Shown: positions 1-32,859 of the stretch, one piece after another
Layout: each line of letters starts with the position of its first letter
Numbering within the stretch: the stretch's first letter is position 1
Source: JANMJD01 sp963847945
GTDB lineage: Bacteria; Actinomycetota; Acidimicrobiia; Acidimicrobiales; Ilumatobacteraceae
Assembly (NCBI GenBank): GCA_963847945.1
Contig: CAWKBX010000017.1
Coordinates: 186,001-250,000 of the forward strand
Length of the DNA stretch: 64,000 nucleotides
Direction of reading: 5' to 3'
The notes under the pieces: model-generated
Database searches by the model: none
What the model saw: the letters and a program-made list of their open reading frames with translations, nothing else
What the model was told of the DNA's origin: nothing
Position numbers and translations under genes: made by a program

Positions 1-318
1 CCACTTGCCGGCCTCGTGGTGGGCATCGGCCCACGACAGCCCGAGGATGTCGGTGAGGAATCGCTCGGCGAGTCGATGGCGCCGGACCACCCGCTCGGCG
101 AGCCCGACGCCGTCAGCGGTCAGGCGGATCTTGCCACCGATCTGGGAGATGAGACCTTCGGTTTCCAACCGCCGGATGACTTCGGAAACGGCCGGTCGCG
201 ACACCTGGAGTCGTTCGGCGATGCGGGCCTGGATGACTTCAAGGTCATCCTCCTGCAACTCGAAGATGCACTCGCAATACTCCTCGAAAGCGGGGTGGTG
301 CTCTCCGGGTGCGGGCAT
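1..318 (-). CDS. DtxR/MntR-family metal-dependent transcriptional regulator (3' end outside the window)
   Basis: The reverse strand reads 106 codons from an ATG at 318 to the window edge without a stop. The N-terminal part matches the DtxR/IdeR/MntR winged helix: an acidic start (EEYCECIFELQ), then a helix-turn-helix with QARIAERLQVSRPAVSEVIR, a wing (LEAEG-like turn, GGKIRLT) and the LAERVVRRHRLAERFL helix that begins the metal-binding/dimerisation domain. Family members repress metal uptake or efflux genes when loaded with Fe or Mn. The dimerisation domain is cut by the window edge, so metal specificity cannot be judged. A TAGCCT box lies 6 nt before the ATG (325-330), fitting a leaderless transcript. 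Confidence 0.85.
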   Translation of the reverse strand, partial: MPAPGEHHPAFEEYCECIFELQEDDLEVIQARIAERLQVSRPAVSEVIRRLETEGLISQIGGKIRLTADGVGLAERVVRRHRLAERFLTDILGLSWADAHHEAGKW

Positions 319-324
319 GGTCTC

Positions 325-330
325 AGGCTA
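325..330 (-). promoter_or_regulatory. -10 box (TAGCCT) of a leaderless DtxR-type gene
   Basis: TAGCCT on the minus strand is separated by 6 nt from the ATG at 318. The same TANNNT-plus-6/7-nt arrangement precedes many starts in this window. No clear -35 is seen. Confidence 0.45.
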
Positions 331-481
331 CCGCAGGGGTGTGTCGGTGGCTCCCGACGGGTCAGCCGGTGGGTCAGCGCATTCCTGGAGCATTGGCGGC
401 GAGTGGCGATGGGCGTGCCGCAAGAACGATCGCCGATCGAGCGTGGGGACCGGATCGGCGCGTCGTGCCGGCTAGCTGGAC

Positions 482-2236
482 TCAGCGGCTGACGCTGCGG
501 AGTTTGCGGAGCCAGCTATCGGCGTAGCGCAGGCGGCGTTCGAGTTGGTCGGTGGTCGCGGTATTGACCGAGGTGACGCCGGCGAGACGGTTCATTTCGC
601 CGTTGACCTTGGCGTGGCCCCAGCCGGTGATGTCGACCAGGCGGCGGGCGAGGTCGGCGTTGCGTAGCCGCAGCTCCTCCTTGCGTTCAGCGACGCTGAG
701 ACCGCCGGTCAACCCCGACCAGCCGGCCTCGGTGGGGATCTCGGGCAGGTCGACCAGCAGGCCCGGGTCGTCGGCAAAGGCCGGTTCGGGCACGTCGGGC
801 TCGTCGTCGAACGACATCCCCTCGGGGGTGAAGGCGTGGAACCGCACCCCGGTCGCCACGGCCGAAACGACCGAGAACAGCGAGAGTTGCTCGGAATCGA
901 CCAGCGCGTCGAGTTCGGCCCCATCGGGTTCCTGGTCGCGGCGGAACTCCTCGTCCATGTCTTCGGTGGGCTTGCGCAGCACGTGTCGCCGGGCGTCGGC
1001 GATCTGAAAGGCGTGGGCGCGCAGTCGGGCGTCGTCGGGGATGTAGACGTACGCCTTCTGGCTGGCGCGTCCCGCCGTCCAGCGCACAAAACGGCCGACA
1101 GCCTGGCGAAAGAACAGCTCGGTCGACACCGTCGAGGCGTACACACCCACCCGCAGGCGGGGGATGTCGACACCCTCGGAGACCATCCGCACGGCGACCA
1201 GCCACGGACTGGTCGACTTGGCGAACGCGCCGATCTTGTCGGAGGCGGTCGGGTCGTCGGACACGACGACCTCGGCGGGTGAGCCGAGCCGGTCGCGTAG
1301 CAGCCGGGCGATGCCACGGGCGTGTTCGACGTCGATGGCGATGACGAGTCCGCCCGCTTCGGGATGCGACGAGCGAATCTCGCGGAGCCGTTCGTCGGCT
1401 TGGCGCAGCACCGTGGGCATCCACTCGCCTTCCAAGCTGAGCGCGGTGCGCATTCGCTGCGACGATCCCTTGGCATCGAGGGCGTCCTCGAATGTCGCCG
1501 ACTCGAGCGAGCCGTCCGGCGACGTCCACTCCATCACGCCGTCGATGCGGGGGAAGTACACCGGACGCACCACGCCGCCGTCACGCAGGGCGTCGGCATA
1601 GCCGTAGGTGTAGTCGGGCCACGCCTCTTCTGCGATGTAGTTGACGAATGGGATCGCCGCCGTATCGGATCGAAACGGGGTTCCGGAGATGGCCAAGCGT
1701 CGCCCGGCGAGCTCGAACGCGGTGCGGACCGAGTCGCCCCAGGCTCGTTCGGCCCCGGCATGGTGGATCTCGTCGAGGATCACGAATCCGTCGGCGATCA
1801 TGCCCCGCAGCTTGACGGCCGTGTCTCCCGTGGCGACCTGTTGATAGGTCGTGACCAGGCCATGAACGTCACGCGCCAGGCCCGAGTTAGGTGACCAATC
1901 GGGGTCGAGTTGGAGCCCCAGGCGATGGGCCGACTGGGCCCACTGCTTCTTCAAGTGCGACGTCGGGGCCACCACAACGAGGCGCTGATGGGGTGACCGG
2001 CCGGGCCGGCCGAGGACCCACCGGGCGCACGTCAACGCAAAGGTCGTCTTGCCGGCGCCGGGGGTGGCGACGGCAAGGAAGTCTGGTTCCAACGAGGCGG
2101 TGAACTGGTCGAAGGCCGCGCGCTGCCAGGGCCGAAGTTGCAGAGACGTCACGATGCAGGCAGGGTCATGGGGGGAGTCCCGAGTCTGGCCCGCGCACCG
2201 GGTCGCGACAATGCACCTTGGGGAAAAATCTCCCAT
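482..2236 (-). CDS. DEAD/DEAH-box superfamily II helicase
   Basis: A 584-residue SF2 helicase/translocase of the ResIII type. Visible motifs: LRPWQRAAF (Q-like), Walker A ATPGAGKT at residues 57-64, motif II LDEIHHAG, motif III SGTPFRSD, VSEGVDIPRLRVGVYAS (motif V) and QAVGRFVRW (motif VI). The C-terminal 150 residues are acidic and then helical and match no domain I recognise. Homologues usually begin near the Q-motif, so the GTG at 2152 (28 codons downstream of the ATG at 2236) is a plausible alternative start; neither has a clear ribosome binding site. It is divergent from the ABC-F gene and probably acts on nucleic acid in repair or RNA metabolism. The exact substrate is unknown. Confidence 0.85.
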   Translation of the reverse strand: MGDFSPRCIVATRCAGQTRDSPHDPACIVTSLQLRPWQRAAFDQFTASLEPDFLAVATPGAGKTTFALTCARWVLGRPGRSPHQRLVVVAPTSHLKKQWAQSAHRLGLQLDPDWSPNSGLARDVHGLVTTYQQVATGDTAVKLRGMIADGFVILDEIHHAGAERAWGDSVRTAFELAGRRLAISGTPFRSDTAAIPFVNYIAEEAWPDYTYGYADALRDGGVVRPVYFPRIDGVMEWTSPDGSLESATFEDALDAKGSSQRMRTALSLEGEWMPTVLRQADERLREIRSSHPEAGGLVIAIDVEHARGIARLLRDRLGSPAEVVVSDDPTASDKIGAFAKSTSPWLVAVRMVSEGVDIPRLRVGVYASTVSTELFFRQAVGRFVRWTAGRASQKAYVYIPDDARLRAHAFQIADARRHVLRKPTEDMDEEFRRDQEPDGAELDALVDSEQLSLFSVVSAVATGVRFHAFTPEGMSFDDEPDVPEPAFADDPGLLVDLPEIPTEAGWSGLTGGLSVAERKEELRLRNADLARRLVDITGWGHAKVNGEMNRLAGVTSVNTATTDQLERRLRYADSWLRKLRSVSR

Positions 2237-2252
2237 CGGTCACAATTCACGT

Positions 2253-3899
2253 ATGTCTGCCACCATGTCTGCCCGTGATCTCCGGGTAACTCGTGGTTTG
2301 GCCGTGATCCTCGACGAAGTTTCGCTGACCCTGGCGCCCGGCCACCGGGTCGGGATCATCGGACCCAACGGGGTCGGCAAGTCGACGTTGCTCCACGCGC
2401 TGGCCGGTGACGTGCGGCTGGAGCGGGGTTCGGTGACCACGATGCCCCCCGCCGCAGCCATCGGGTACCTCGCCCAGGAGCGCTCCCGCCGACCCGATGA
2501 AACGGTGCTCGCCTACATCGAACGCCGCACCGGGGTGGCCGCCGCGACGGCCGAGCTCGACGAGTCGACAACCGGGTTGGCCACCGGCGAACCCGGGGCC
2601 GACGAACGCTATTCCGAGGCGCTTGACCGCTGGATGAGCCTTGGTGGAGCCGACCTCGATACCCGAGTTGGTGAGGTACTCGATCAGCTCGGCATTGCCG
2701 CTGACCTGCTGGAACGCCCGACGACGGTCCTCTCCGGTGGGGAGGCCGCCCGGATGGGACTGGCCGCCTTGCTGCTCAGCCGATACGACGTCTACCTGCT
2801 CGACGAGCCGACCAATGATGTCGATCTCGAAGGGCTGGCGGTGCTGGAGAAGTGGGTGACCGGGTTGAAGGCGCCGACCGCGTTGGTCAGCCACGACCGG
2901 GCGTTTCTGGAACGGACCGTCACACACGTCATCGAGATCGACGAGTTCACCCACCGGGTCTCATCGTTCGCCGGTGGTTGGCTCGCCTACCAGACCGAAC
3001 GCCAACGCACCCGTGAGCAGGCATGGGAACGCTTCGAGGAATACGACACCAAGCGTTCCACCCTCGCCGGGCGCGCCCAACGCGAGCGCGAGTGGGCCAC
3101 CCAAGGGGTGTCGAAGGCCAAGAAGAAGCCGTCGGATGGTGACAAACACATCAAGGCGTTCAAGGTCAACCAAACCGAGCAGCTCGCCGGGAAAGCCGCT
3201 CGCACGGAGAAGGCGATGGAGCGCTTGGAGACCGTCGAAAAGCCCCGCGAAGCCTGGCAACTGCGGCTCGAAATCCCGATGCGTGAGCGGGGCGGTGCGG
3301 TCGTCGGCAGACTCCATGGCGCGGTCGTCGATCGAGGGGCGTTCACCCTCGGCCCGATCGACCTCGAGATCGGCTTCGGCGAACGAGTCGCCATCGCCGG
3401 GCCGAACGGCAGCGGCAAGACAACGTTGCTCAATGCGTTGCTCGGCCGGCTGCCGTTGACTGCCGGGGAGCGGTGGATGGGCCCCGGCGTGATCGTCGGC
3501 GAGATGGAACAGGCCCGCCAACAGTTGGTCACCGATCGCCCCTTCCTCGATCAGTTCATTGCCACCACCGGCATGTTGATTCCCGAGGCCCGTACGCTGT
3601 TGGCCAAGTTCGGCCTGGTCGGCGATCATGTCACCCGCCCGGCGGCCTCGTTGTCGCCCGGCGAACGCACCCGCGGCACCCTCGCCTTACTGATGGCCCA
3701 GGGAGCCAATTGCCTGGTGCTCGACGAGCCCACCAACCACCTCGACCTGCCCGCCATCGAACAACTCGAACAGGTGCTCGAAACCTTCGCCGGGACCGTG
3801 CTGCTCGTCACCCACGACCGCGCCCTGCGATCCCACGTGCGCCTGACCCGAACGATCACCATGGCTGCGGGCCGGATCGTTGCCGACGTACCGCTATAG
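2253..3899 (+). CDS. ABC-F family ATPase (ribosome-associated type)
   Basis: A 548-residue protein with two ABC ATPase domains and no membrane segments, which is the ABC-F architecture. Domain 1 has Walker A GPNGVGKS (residues 37-44), signature LSGGEAARMGL and Walker B VYLLDEPTNDVD. Domain 2 has GPNGSGKT, LSPGERTRGTL and CLVLDEPTNHLD. Between them lies the charged helical linker (about residues 245-350, rich in K/R/E) that reaches the peptidyl-transferase region in ABC-F factors. Family members (EttA, Uup, VmlR, MsrA types) act on ribosomes in translation or antibiotic protection. This one cannot be assigned to a subfamily by eye. An ATG at 2265 is an alternative start. Confidence 0.92.
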   Translation: MSATMSARDLRVTRGLAVILDEVSLTLAPGHRVGIIGPNGVGKSTLLHALAGDVRLERGSVTTMPPAAAIGYLAQERSRRPDETVLAYIERRTGVAAATAELDESTTGLATGEPGADERYSEALDRWMSLGGADLDTRVGEVLDQLGIAADLLERPTTVLSGGEAARMGLAALLLSRYDVYLLDEPTNDVDLEGLAVLEKWVTGLKAPTALVSHDRAFLERTVTHVIEIDEFTHRVSSFAGGWLAYQTERQRTREQAWERFEEYDTKRSTLAGRAQREREWATQGVSKAKKKPSDGDKHIKAFKVNQTEQLAGKAARTEKAMERLETVEKPREAWQLRLEIPMRERGGAVVGRLHGAVVDRGAFTLGPIDLEIGFGERVAIAGPNGSGKTTLLNALLGRLPLTAGERWMGPGVIVGEMEQARQQLVTDRPFLDQFIATTGMLIPEARTLLAKFGLVGDHVTRPAASLSPGERTRGTLALLMAQGANCLVLDEPTNHLDLPAIEQLEQVLETFAGTVLLVTHDRALRSHVRLTRTITMAAGRIVADVPL

Positions 3900-3907
3900 C
3901 CATGGAC

Positions 3908-4232
3908 TTACAGCGGCACGAGCGAGAGGTCGGTCTGCGAGAAGTCGTTGCCGACGCAGAGCAACGGCGATTCGACCCGCTGGGCCAGGGCGTAGGCGAA
4001 ACAATCGCCGAAGTTGAGCTGAGCCGGATGCTGCCGGCGGCCAAATCGTTGCCACGCGTCGGTCGCCCCGGTGAGTTGGACATCGTCGACCGGCATGACC
4101 ACGTTGTCGGCGGCCGTGATCAAGGTGTGCAGTGCGACGTTGCCCGCCGGACCACTTCGGCTCATCGCCACCATCGTTGCCTCGAGCAGCGACGTGCGTG
4201 CATGCGGCGTCATGAGTCTCAACGACGATCAC
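3908..4232 (-). pseudogene. vapC-like PIN-domain toxin remnant
   Basis: The C-terminal two thirds of a VapC toxin can be read from about 4222 down to the TAA at 3908: SLLEATMVAM, then the conserved LNFGDCFAYALA and CVGNDFSQTDL, which hold two of the acidic PIN residues. A normal VapC starts with VIVVDTSALVA. Here a GTG at 4232 gives VIVVET in a different frame, and about 20-25 codons that should follow are missing, including the rest of the first beta-alpha unit. The first catalytic Asp is replaced by Glu in VIVVET. No intact vapB is visible upstream. The gene is therefore probably a dead toxin; sequencing indels could explain the frame change but not the missing residues. Confidence 0.7.
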
Positions 4233-4375
4233 TCGCCGACGACGGTGCCGGCACCGAGCGCGACCCCGGCGACGCGTCCGGTGGGTCGGTCGCCCCATCG
4301 TCATCGAGCATCCACCGGACGTTCGCAATCGGGGGATAAGAAGAGAACATCTCAGCTATTACTGATGGGGGACCC

Positions 4376-5728
4376 GTGAACGATGTGCTTCCTGGGCCGG
4401 CTTCCGGCCCCTCGGTCGAGTCGAGTGCGGCAGAAGCGAGAGGTCGGCGGATCTACGTCCTCGACACGTCGGTTCTGCTCGCCGACCCAAAGGCCTTGGC
4501 CCGGTTTGCCGAGCACGAGGTGGTCATCCCCCTCGTCGTCGTCGCCGAACTGGAGGCCAAACGCCACCATCCAGAACTCGGTTGGGCCGCCCGTCAGAGC
4601 CTTCGGGCGTTGGAAGATCTCCGAATTGCCCACGGTTCGCTCACCGAGCCGATGTCGATCAACGAGTTCGGCGGCACGGCGCGAGTCGAGATCAACCATC
4701 AGCAGTCGTCGCCGATGCCGGCGGCGTTGAGTGGCGAATCAAATGACCATCGCATCTTGATCGTGGCCCGTTCGCTGGCTGACGAAGGTCGCCACGTCAC
4801 GGTGGTCACCAAGGATCTGCCCTTGCGATTGAAGGCCGCGATCGTCGGCCTGGCTGCCGACGAATACCGCAACGAACACGCCATCGACTCGGGCTGGACC
4901 GGTACGGCCGAGTTTGACGTTGCCAGTTGGCAAATCGACGAACTGTTCGCCAATCGCGTCGTCGACCTGGCTGAAGTCCGCGATCTGCCTTGTCATACCG
5001 GGCTCGTGCTCCATGCCGGAAGCCAGTCGGCATTGGCCCGAGTCCATCCGGATAAGCGGGTTCACCTGGTGCGATCGGAACACGAGGTGTTCGGTGTCCG
5101 TGGTCGTTCGGCCGAGCAGCGTTTGGCCATCGACCTGCTCACCGACCCGTCGATCGACATTGTCAGCCTCGGTGGCAACGCCGGAACCGGCAAGAGCGTG
5201 ATGGCGATCGCCGCGGGACTCGAGGCGGTCCTCGAGCAGCGGACGCACAAGCGCATCTTGGTGTTCCGACCACTGTTTGCCGTCGGCGGCCAGGACCTGG
5301 GGTTCCTTCCTGGCACCGAGGGCGAGAAGATGGCCCCGTGGGCCGCAGCCGTCACCGACGCCCTGGAGTCGATCGTCGGACCCGAGGTGATCGCCGAGGT
5401 CGCCGCTCGCCACCTGCTCGAGGTGCTTCCGCTGACGCACATTCGCGGCCGATCGCTCACCGAATCGTGGGTGGTGATCGACGAGGCGCAGAACCTCGAA
5501 CGGGGAGTGCTGCTCACGGCCCTGTCGCGTTTGGGTCGCGGTAGCAAGGTCGTGCTCACCCATGACATCGCCCAGCGCGACAACCTGCGCGTCGGTCGAC
5601 ACGACGGCGTCGTCAGCGTCATCGAGGGCTTGAAGGGGCATCCCTTGTTTGCCCACATGACGCTCGTCCGATCCGAACGCTCGGCCATCGCCGCCCTCGT
5701 CGCCACCCTCCTCGACCACGACGGCTGA
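4376..5728 (+). CDS. PhoH2-type protein: PIN domain fused to PhoH ATPase
   Basis: 450 residues. An N-terminal PIN ribonuclease domain (about 24-170) shows YVLDTSVLL with Asp30, VVVAELEAKR, SNDHRILIVA with Asp124, and VTKDLPLRLKA. A linker leads to a PhoH-type P-loop ATPase with Walker A GGNAGTGKS (266-274) and Walker B VVIDEAQNLE. PhoH2 proteins of actinobacteria couple ATP-driven RNA unwinding to PIN RNase cleavage and sit in the cytoplasm. The GTG start at 4376 is preceded by a G-rich stretch (gatggggga) that can serve as ribosome binding site. It lies right after a decayed PIN toxin gene but is itself intact. Length is typical for the family. Confidence 0.92.
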   Translation: MNDVLPGPASGPSVESSAAEARGRRIYVLDTSVLLADPKALARFAEHEVVIPLVVVAELEAKRHHPELGWAARQSLRALEDLRIAHGSLTEPMSINEFGGTARVEINHQQSSPMPAALSGESNDHRILIVARSLADEGRHVTVVTKDLPLRLKAAIVGLAADEYRNEHAIDSGWTGTAEFDVASWQIDELFANRVVDLAEVRDLPCHTGLVLHAGSQSALARVHPDKRVHLVRSEHEVFGVRGRSAEQRLAIDLLTDPSIDIVSLGGNAGTGKSVMAIAAGLEAVLEQRTHKRILVFRPLFAVGGQDLGFLPGTEGEKMAPWAAAVTDALESIVGPEVIAEVAARHLLEVLPLTHIRGRSLTESWVVIDEAQNLERGVLLTALSRLGRGSKVVLTHDIAQRDNLRVGRHDGVVSVIEGLKGHPLFAHMTLVRSERSAIAALVATLLDHDG

Positions 5729-5789
5729 CGGCGACGGCTCAGCCCTCGCCGGGTAACCCTGACACAGCCCTTCTGTAGCCTCCGAGGTG

Positions 5790-8700
5790 ATGGCTACTGA
5801 TCCGGTGCTCGGGCGCTTTGCGCCGGCGGTGGCCGAGTGGTTCGCGACGGCGTTTTCGGGGCCGACCCCGGCGCAGACCAAGGGCTGGCCGTCGATCGCC
5901 GACGGCAAGCACACGCTGATCTGCGCCCCTACGGGTTCGGGCAAGACGTTGACCGCGTTTCTGTGGTCGATCAATCAGCTGGTCACCGCCCCGCTTCCCG
6001 AGAAGCTCAAACGCACGCGGGTGTTGTACATCTCGCCGCTGCGGGCGCTGGCGTTCGACGTCGAGAAGAACCTGCGGGCCCCGATTCTCGGTATCAAGTT
6101 CGCCGCCGAGCGCCTGGGTCTGGAGTTCACCGAGCCGGTCGTCGGTCTGCGCACCGGCGATACGTCGGCCAAGGAACGCCAATCGTTGATTCGGCGCCCA
6201 CCCGACCTGCTGATCACCACCCCCGAGAGCCTGTATTTGATGCTCACGTCGTCGGCGCGGGCGACATTGGCCGGGGTCGAAACGGTGATCATCGACGAGA
6301 TCCACGCCCTCGCCCCGACCAAGCGCGGCACGCATCTGATGCTGTCGTTGGAACGGTTGGAAGAGGTCACCACCCGACCGCCACAGCGCATCGGGCTGTC
6401 GGCCACCCAACGGCCATTGGAGGAAGTCGCCCGATTCCTCGGTGGATTCCACGGCCCGAGCGAACAACGGCCCGTGTCGATCATCGACGCCGGAATCCGC
6501 AAACCCCTCGACATCAGCGTCGTGATTCCGGTCGAAGACATGGGCGATCTGGGGCGCGAGACCGGGCCGCCCGAACTGCGGTCGGGGCCGGCGTCCGCGG
6601 GGTTCGGGCCACCCGCCCGATCGAGCATCTGGCCGAGCATCTATCCCAAGATCCTCGAACTCGTGCTGGCCCATCGCACCACGATCATCTTCTGCAACGC
6701 CCGACGGCAGGCCGAGCGGCTGGCCGCCCGACTCAACGAACAGGCCGAGCAAGATGGCGTTGATCCGGGCGAAACCGGCGACCTGGTCAAGGCCCACCAC
6801 GGTTCGCTCGCCCGCGAGCAGCGAGTGATCATCGAAGACCAGCTCAAACAGGGAAAACTCCGGGCGATCGTGGCGACGAGCAGCCTGGAACTCGGCATCG
6901 ACATGGGAGCGGTCGACCTGGTCATTCAGGTCGAGTCGCCGGGCGCGGTGAGCCGTGGGCTTCAGCGCGTCGGGCGTGCCGGGCATCAGGTCGGTGAGCC
7001 ATCGAAGGGAACGCTGTTTCCGAAACATCGCCACGACCTGTTGGAAGCAGCAATCGTCGTGCGCCGAATGCACGACGGGCTGGTGGAATCGACCCGCTAC
7101 CTGCGTAATCCACTCGACGTCCTGGCCCAGCAGATCGTGGCCGAGCTGGCGACCGGCGACCGGACGGTCGCCGACATTGGGGCGTTGGTGCGCCGGTGTG
7201 CGGCCTTTGCCGAGCTGTCCGACGAGTTGCTCAACAACGTGCTCGATCTACTGGCCGGTCGCTACCCGAGCGAGGAGTTCTCCGAGCTCCGACCGCGCAT
7301 CGTCTGGGACCGGATCAACGACACGCTGCGCGCCCGCGATGGCTCACGACGTCTGGCCGTCACGAGCGGCGGCACGATTCCCGATCGCGGTCTGTTCGGG
7401 GTGTTCCTACCCGACGGCACGCGGGTCGGCGAGCTCGACGAGGAGATGGTCTACGAGAGCCGGCCGGGCGAGACATTCCTGCTCGGGGCGTCGACATGGC
7501 GGATTGAGGACATCACCTACGAGCGGGTCATCGTCACCCCCGCGCCTGGTCAGCCGGGGAAAATGCCGTTCTGGCACGGTGATCGGCCGGGTCGTCCGCT
7601 GGAGTTGGGACGGGCGTTCGGGGCATTCATCCGCGAGATCCGAGCGTTGCCGGCGGCCGCAGCCCACGAGCGACTTCGCCAGCATTACGACCTCGACGAG
7701 TGGGCGGCGAGCAACGTCGGGATGTATCTGCAGGAGCAGGTCGAGGCCACCGGGGTGGTGCCAGACGACCGCACGATTGTGGTCGAGCGGTTCCGTGACG
7801 AGATCGGCGACTGGCGAGTCTGCATCCTCAGCCCGTTCGGCACGCCGATTCATGCCCCGTGGGCGATGGCGATCGAACGTCGGCTGCTGGAGCGGTTCGA
7901 CATTCCCGTCGAGACGATGTGGGGCGACGACGGGATTGTCATCCGGTTGCCCGAGTCGGTCGACGAGGTGCCGCTCACCGATCTGATCATCGACCCCGAC
8001 GACATCGATGAACTGGTGGTCTCGACCGTTCCGCAGACTTCGTTGTTCTCGGCCCGATTCCGCGAGTGCGCGGCCCGGGCTTTGCTGTTGCCCCGTCGCC
8101 GCCCCGGTCAGCGCACACCGTTGTGGCAGCAGCGTCAACGCGCGGCCGACCTGCTTGCCGTGGCCGCCAAGTACCCGTCGTTCCCGATCCTCCTCGAAAC
8201 CAGCCGCGAGTGTCTGCAAGACGTGTTCGATCTGCCTGCGTTGCGTGAGGTACTCGGGCAACTCCGCAGCCGTCAGATTCGGGTGGTGTCGGTCGACACC
8301 CCCAAGGCGTCGCCGTTTTCGCAGAGCCTGCTGTTCAACTGGATCGCCGCGTACATGTACGAGGGCGATGCACCGTTGGCCGAGCGCCGGGCCGCAGCCC
8401 TGTCACTCGACCGCGACCTGCTGCGCGATCTGCTCGGGGCCGAGGAACTCCGTGAGCTGCTCGATCCGGGCGTCCTGGCCGACCTCGAACTCGAAGTGCA
8501 ATGCCTGGTCGAGGGTCGCCAGGCGCGTTCGATCGACGAACTCCACGACGTGCTGCGCCGGGTCGGCGACCTCAGCGTCGACGAGGCCGATCTGCGCTGC
8601 GCGGTTTCGGGGGCGGCAGCCGTGTGGTTGACCGAGCTGGCCGAGCAGCGACGAGCGGTGGCCCTGCGGATCGGTGGCGAGGAGCGCTACATCGCGGCGG

Positions 8701-10293
8701 AAGATGCGGCGAAGTACCGCGACGCGCTCGGCTGCGCGATTCCGGTCGGGCTGCCGACGGCGTTCACCGACCCGGTCGCCCGACCGCTGGAAGAACTGCT
8801 CGGTCGATACGCCCGCACCCACGGTCCGTTTCTTTCCGAGGCGCCCGCCCAGCGGTTCGCGTCACCGATCGAACGAATCGTCGGCGGTCTGCAGGCGTTG
8901 GAGGGCAATGATCGACTGGTTCGTGGGGAGTTCCGGCCGAACGGTTCGGGGCGTGAGTGGTGCGATGTTGACGTTCTCCGCCAACTCCGCCGGCGGTCGC
9001 TGGCGGCGCTGCGCCGCGAGGTGGAACCGGTCGAGCAGGATGCGTTGGCTCGTTTCCTTCCCGAGTGGCACAGCATCCCTGCCCGTCGACGTGGTCTCGA
9101 CGCGCTCGTCGACTCGCTGAGCATGTTGCAGGGCGCGGCGCTGGTCGCGTCGAGCCTCGAGACGCACGTATTGCCGGCCCGCGTGCAGGGATATCGGTCG
9201 GCCGACTTCGACGAGTTGTGTACCAGCGGTGACCTTGTTTGGATCGGCGCCGGCGGTCTCGGGGCCGCGGATGGCCGGGTCAGGCTCTATTGGCGCGACC
9301 AGCTCGCTGCATTGCATGGAGCGATCGAGCCGGGCGAGGCTCCGGATGGGGAGTTACACGACGCGATTCGGGGGCAGCTCCGAGCAGGCGGGGCCTCGTT
9401 CTGGCAGCAGCTCCGTTCGGCGACCATCGGATCGACCGAGGGCGAATTGCTCGAGCGCGTTGTGGGACCTCGTTTGGTCGGGCGAGGTCACCAACGACTC
9501 GTTCGCGCCGATGCGGGCCCTGCTGGCCGGGCGGGGCGCCAAGGCCGCGAAGAGCCCGGCGGCTCGGCCGCGAGGCAGGGGACGCCCGGGCCGGTTGTCG
9601 TCGATCGGCCCTCCCGCGGCGGCTGGCCGATGGTCGCTGGTGGCGTCGATGCTGGCCCCAGTCCCGACCCCGACCGCGGCGCGTCACACGATAGCGATGC
9701 AGTGCCTCGAACGCCACGGGATCGTGACCCGCGAGGGGGTGCTGGCCGAGGGGATCATCGGTGGATTCTCCGGGGTCTATGGGGTGCTCAAGGTGCTCGA
9801 GGAGCGCGGGCAGGTGCGTCGGGGCTACTTCGTCGCCGGGCTAGGTGCTGCCCAGTTCGCCCTTCCCGGGGCGGTTGATGCGCTCCGGTCAGAGCGCGAG
9901 CCCGCCGACCCGCTGAGCAGCGAACCTCCTGCCGCCGTGATTCTGGCGGCCACCGATCCGGCGCAGCCGTACGGTTCGGTGCTGTCGTGGCCGGAATCGT
10001 CCGGGCGACCGGCTCGCTCGGCCGGGGCGATTGCGGTGCTCGCCGACGGGATCCCCCAGGTGTGGTTCGACCATCGCAGCCACCATCTCGTCACGTTCCC
10101 GGCGGCGTCCGGCGACAACCGTTGGGTGACGGCGTTGATCGGCTGGTCGGCGAACGCGGGGAGCCGCGGGATCGAAATCCGCAAGCTCAACGGCGGTCCG
10201 GCCAGCGACGAGCGAATCGTTGCCGCCCTGCGATCTCAAGGGTTTGTCGAGAGTTATCGAGGATTGGTCTATCGACCTTCAACTGGTCGTTGA
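5790..10293 (+). CDS. lhr: Lhr-type ATP-dependent DNA helicase (one frameshift)
   Basis: The gene spans about 1,500 codons, the usual length of actinobacterial Lhr (SF2 DNA helicase linked to DNA repair). Motifs: Walker A APTGSGKT (46-53), motif II DEIH (169-172), GLSATQ, LELGIDMGAVDLV and QRVGRAGHQ, followed by the long Lhr-specific C-terminal region. At about 9456 an extra C in GAGCGCG moves the frame. Upstream of it the protein reads STEGELLE and downstream, one frame over, ALWDLVWSGEVTNDSFAPMRALL up to the TGA at 10291. Both halves are conserved, so either the assembly has a 1-base error or the gene was recently broken. A GTG lies one codon before the chosen ATG; TAGCCT at 5776-5781 could be a -10 for a leaderless mRNA. 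Confidence 0.85.
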
Positions 10294-10369
10294 GGCTTGA
10301 AGATTTTGATCATTTTGAGGCGTTCAGCTACCACGCCGGGAGATATTCAGTACGCTATGTGTTGGAATG

Positions 10370-10382
10370 CGCCCTTAGGGCG
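10370..10382 (+). promoter_or_regulatory. Hairpin upstream of the giant surface-protein gene
   Basis: CGCCC-TTA-GGGCG, a perfect 5-bp stem, lies 42 nt before the ATG at 10424 and 77 nt after the helicase stop. It has no T-tract. It could be a weak terminator for the helicase transcript, an operator, or a leader structure. The 130-bp gap has an AT-rich patch at 10297-10320 that may hold a promoter, but no box is convincing. Confidence 0.35.
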
Positions 10383-10423
10383 GTCTGACGGGCGGGATTC
10401 TCACGCAAAGGCGACCGAGTTCG

Positions 10424-32813
<22,390 letters not shown>

Positions 32814-32847
32814 CCGACGCTTCGCCGGCCTGGTGAGGCAGGCGGCG

Positions 32848-32853
32848 TACGAT
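32848..32853 (+). promoter_or_regulatory. -10 box (TACGAT) of leaderless nei-type gene
   Basis: TACGAT ends 6 nt before the GTG at 32860. This supports that GTG, which places Pro-Glu directly after the initiator, as the true start. Confidence 0.5.
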
Positions 32854-32859
32854 CTGGCG

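Noticed and set aside
482..2236. Helicase as part of a restriction or phage-defence system
   Set aside because: No methylase, nuclease or other defence partner is adjacent; neighbours are housekeeping genes.
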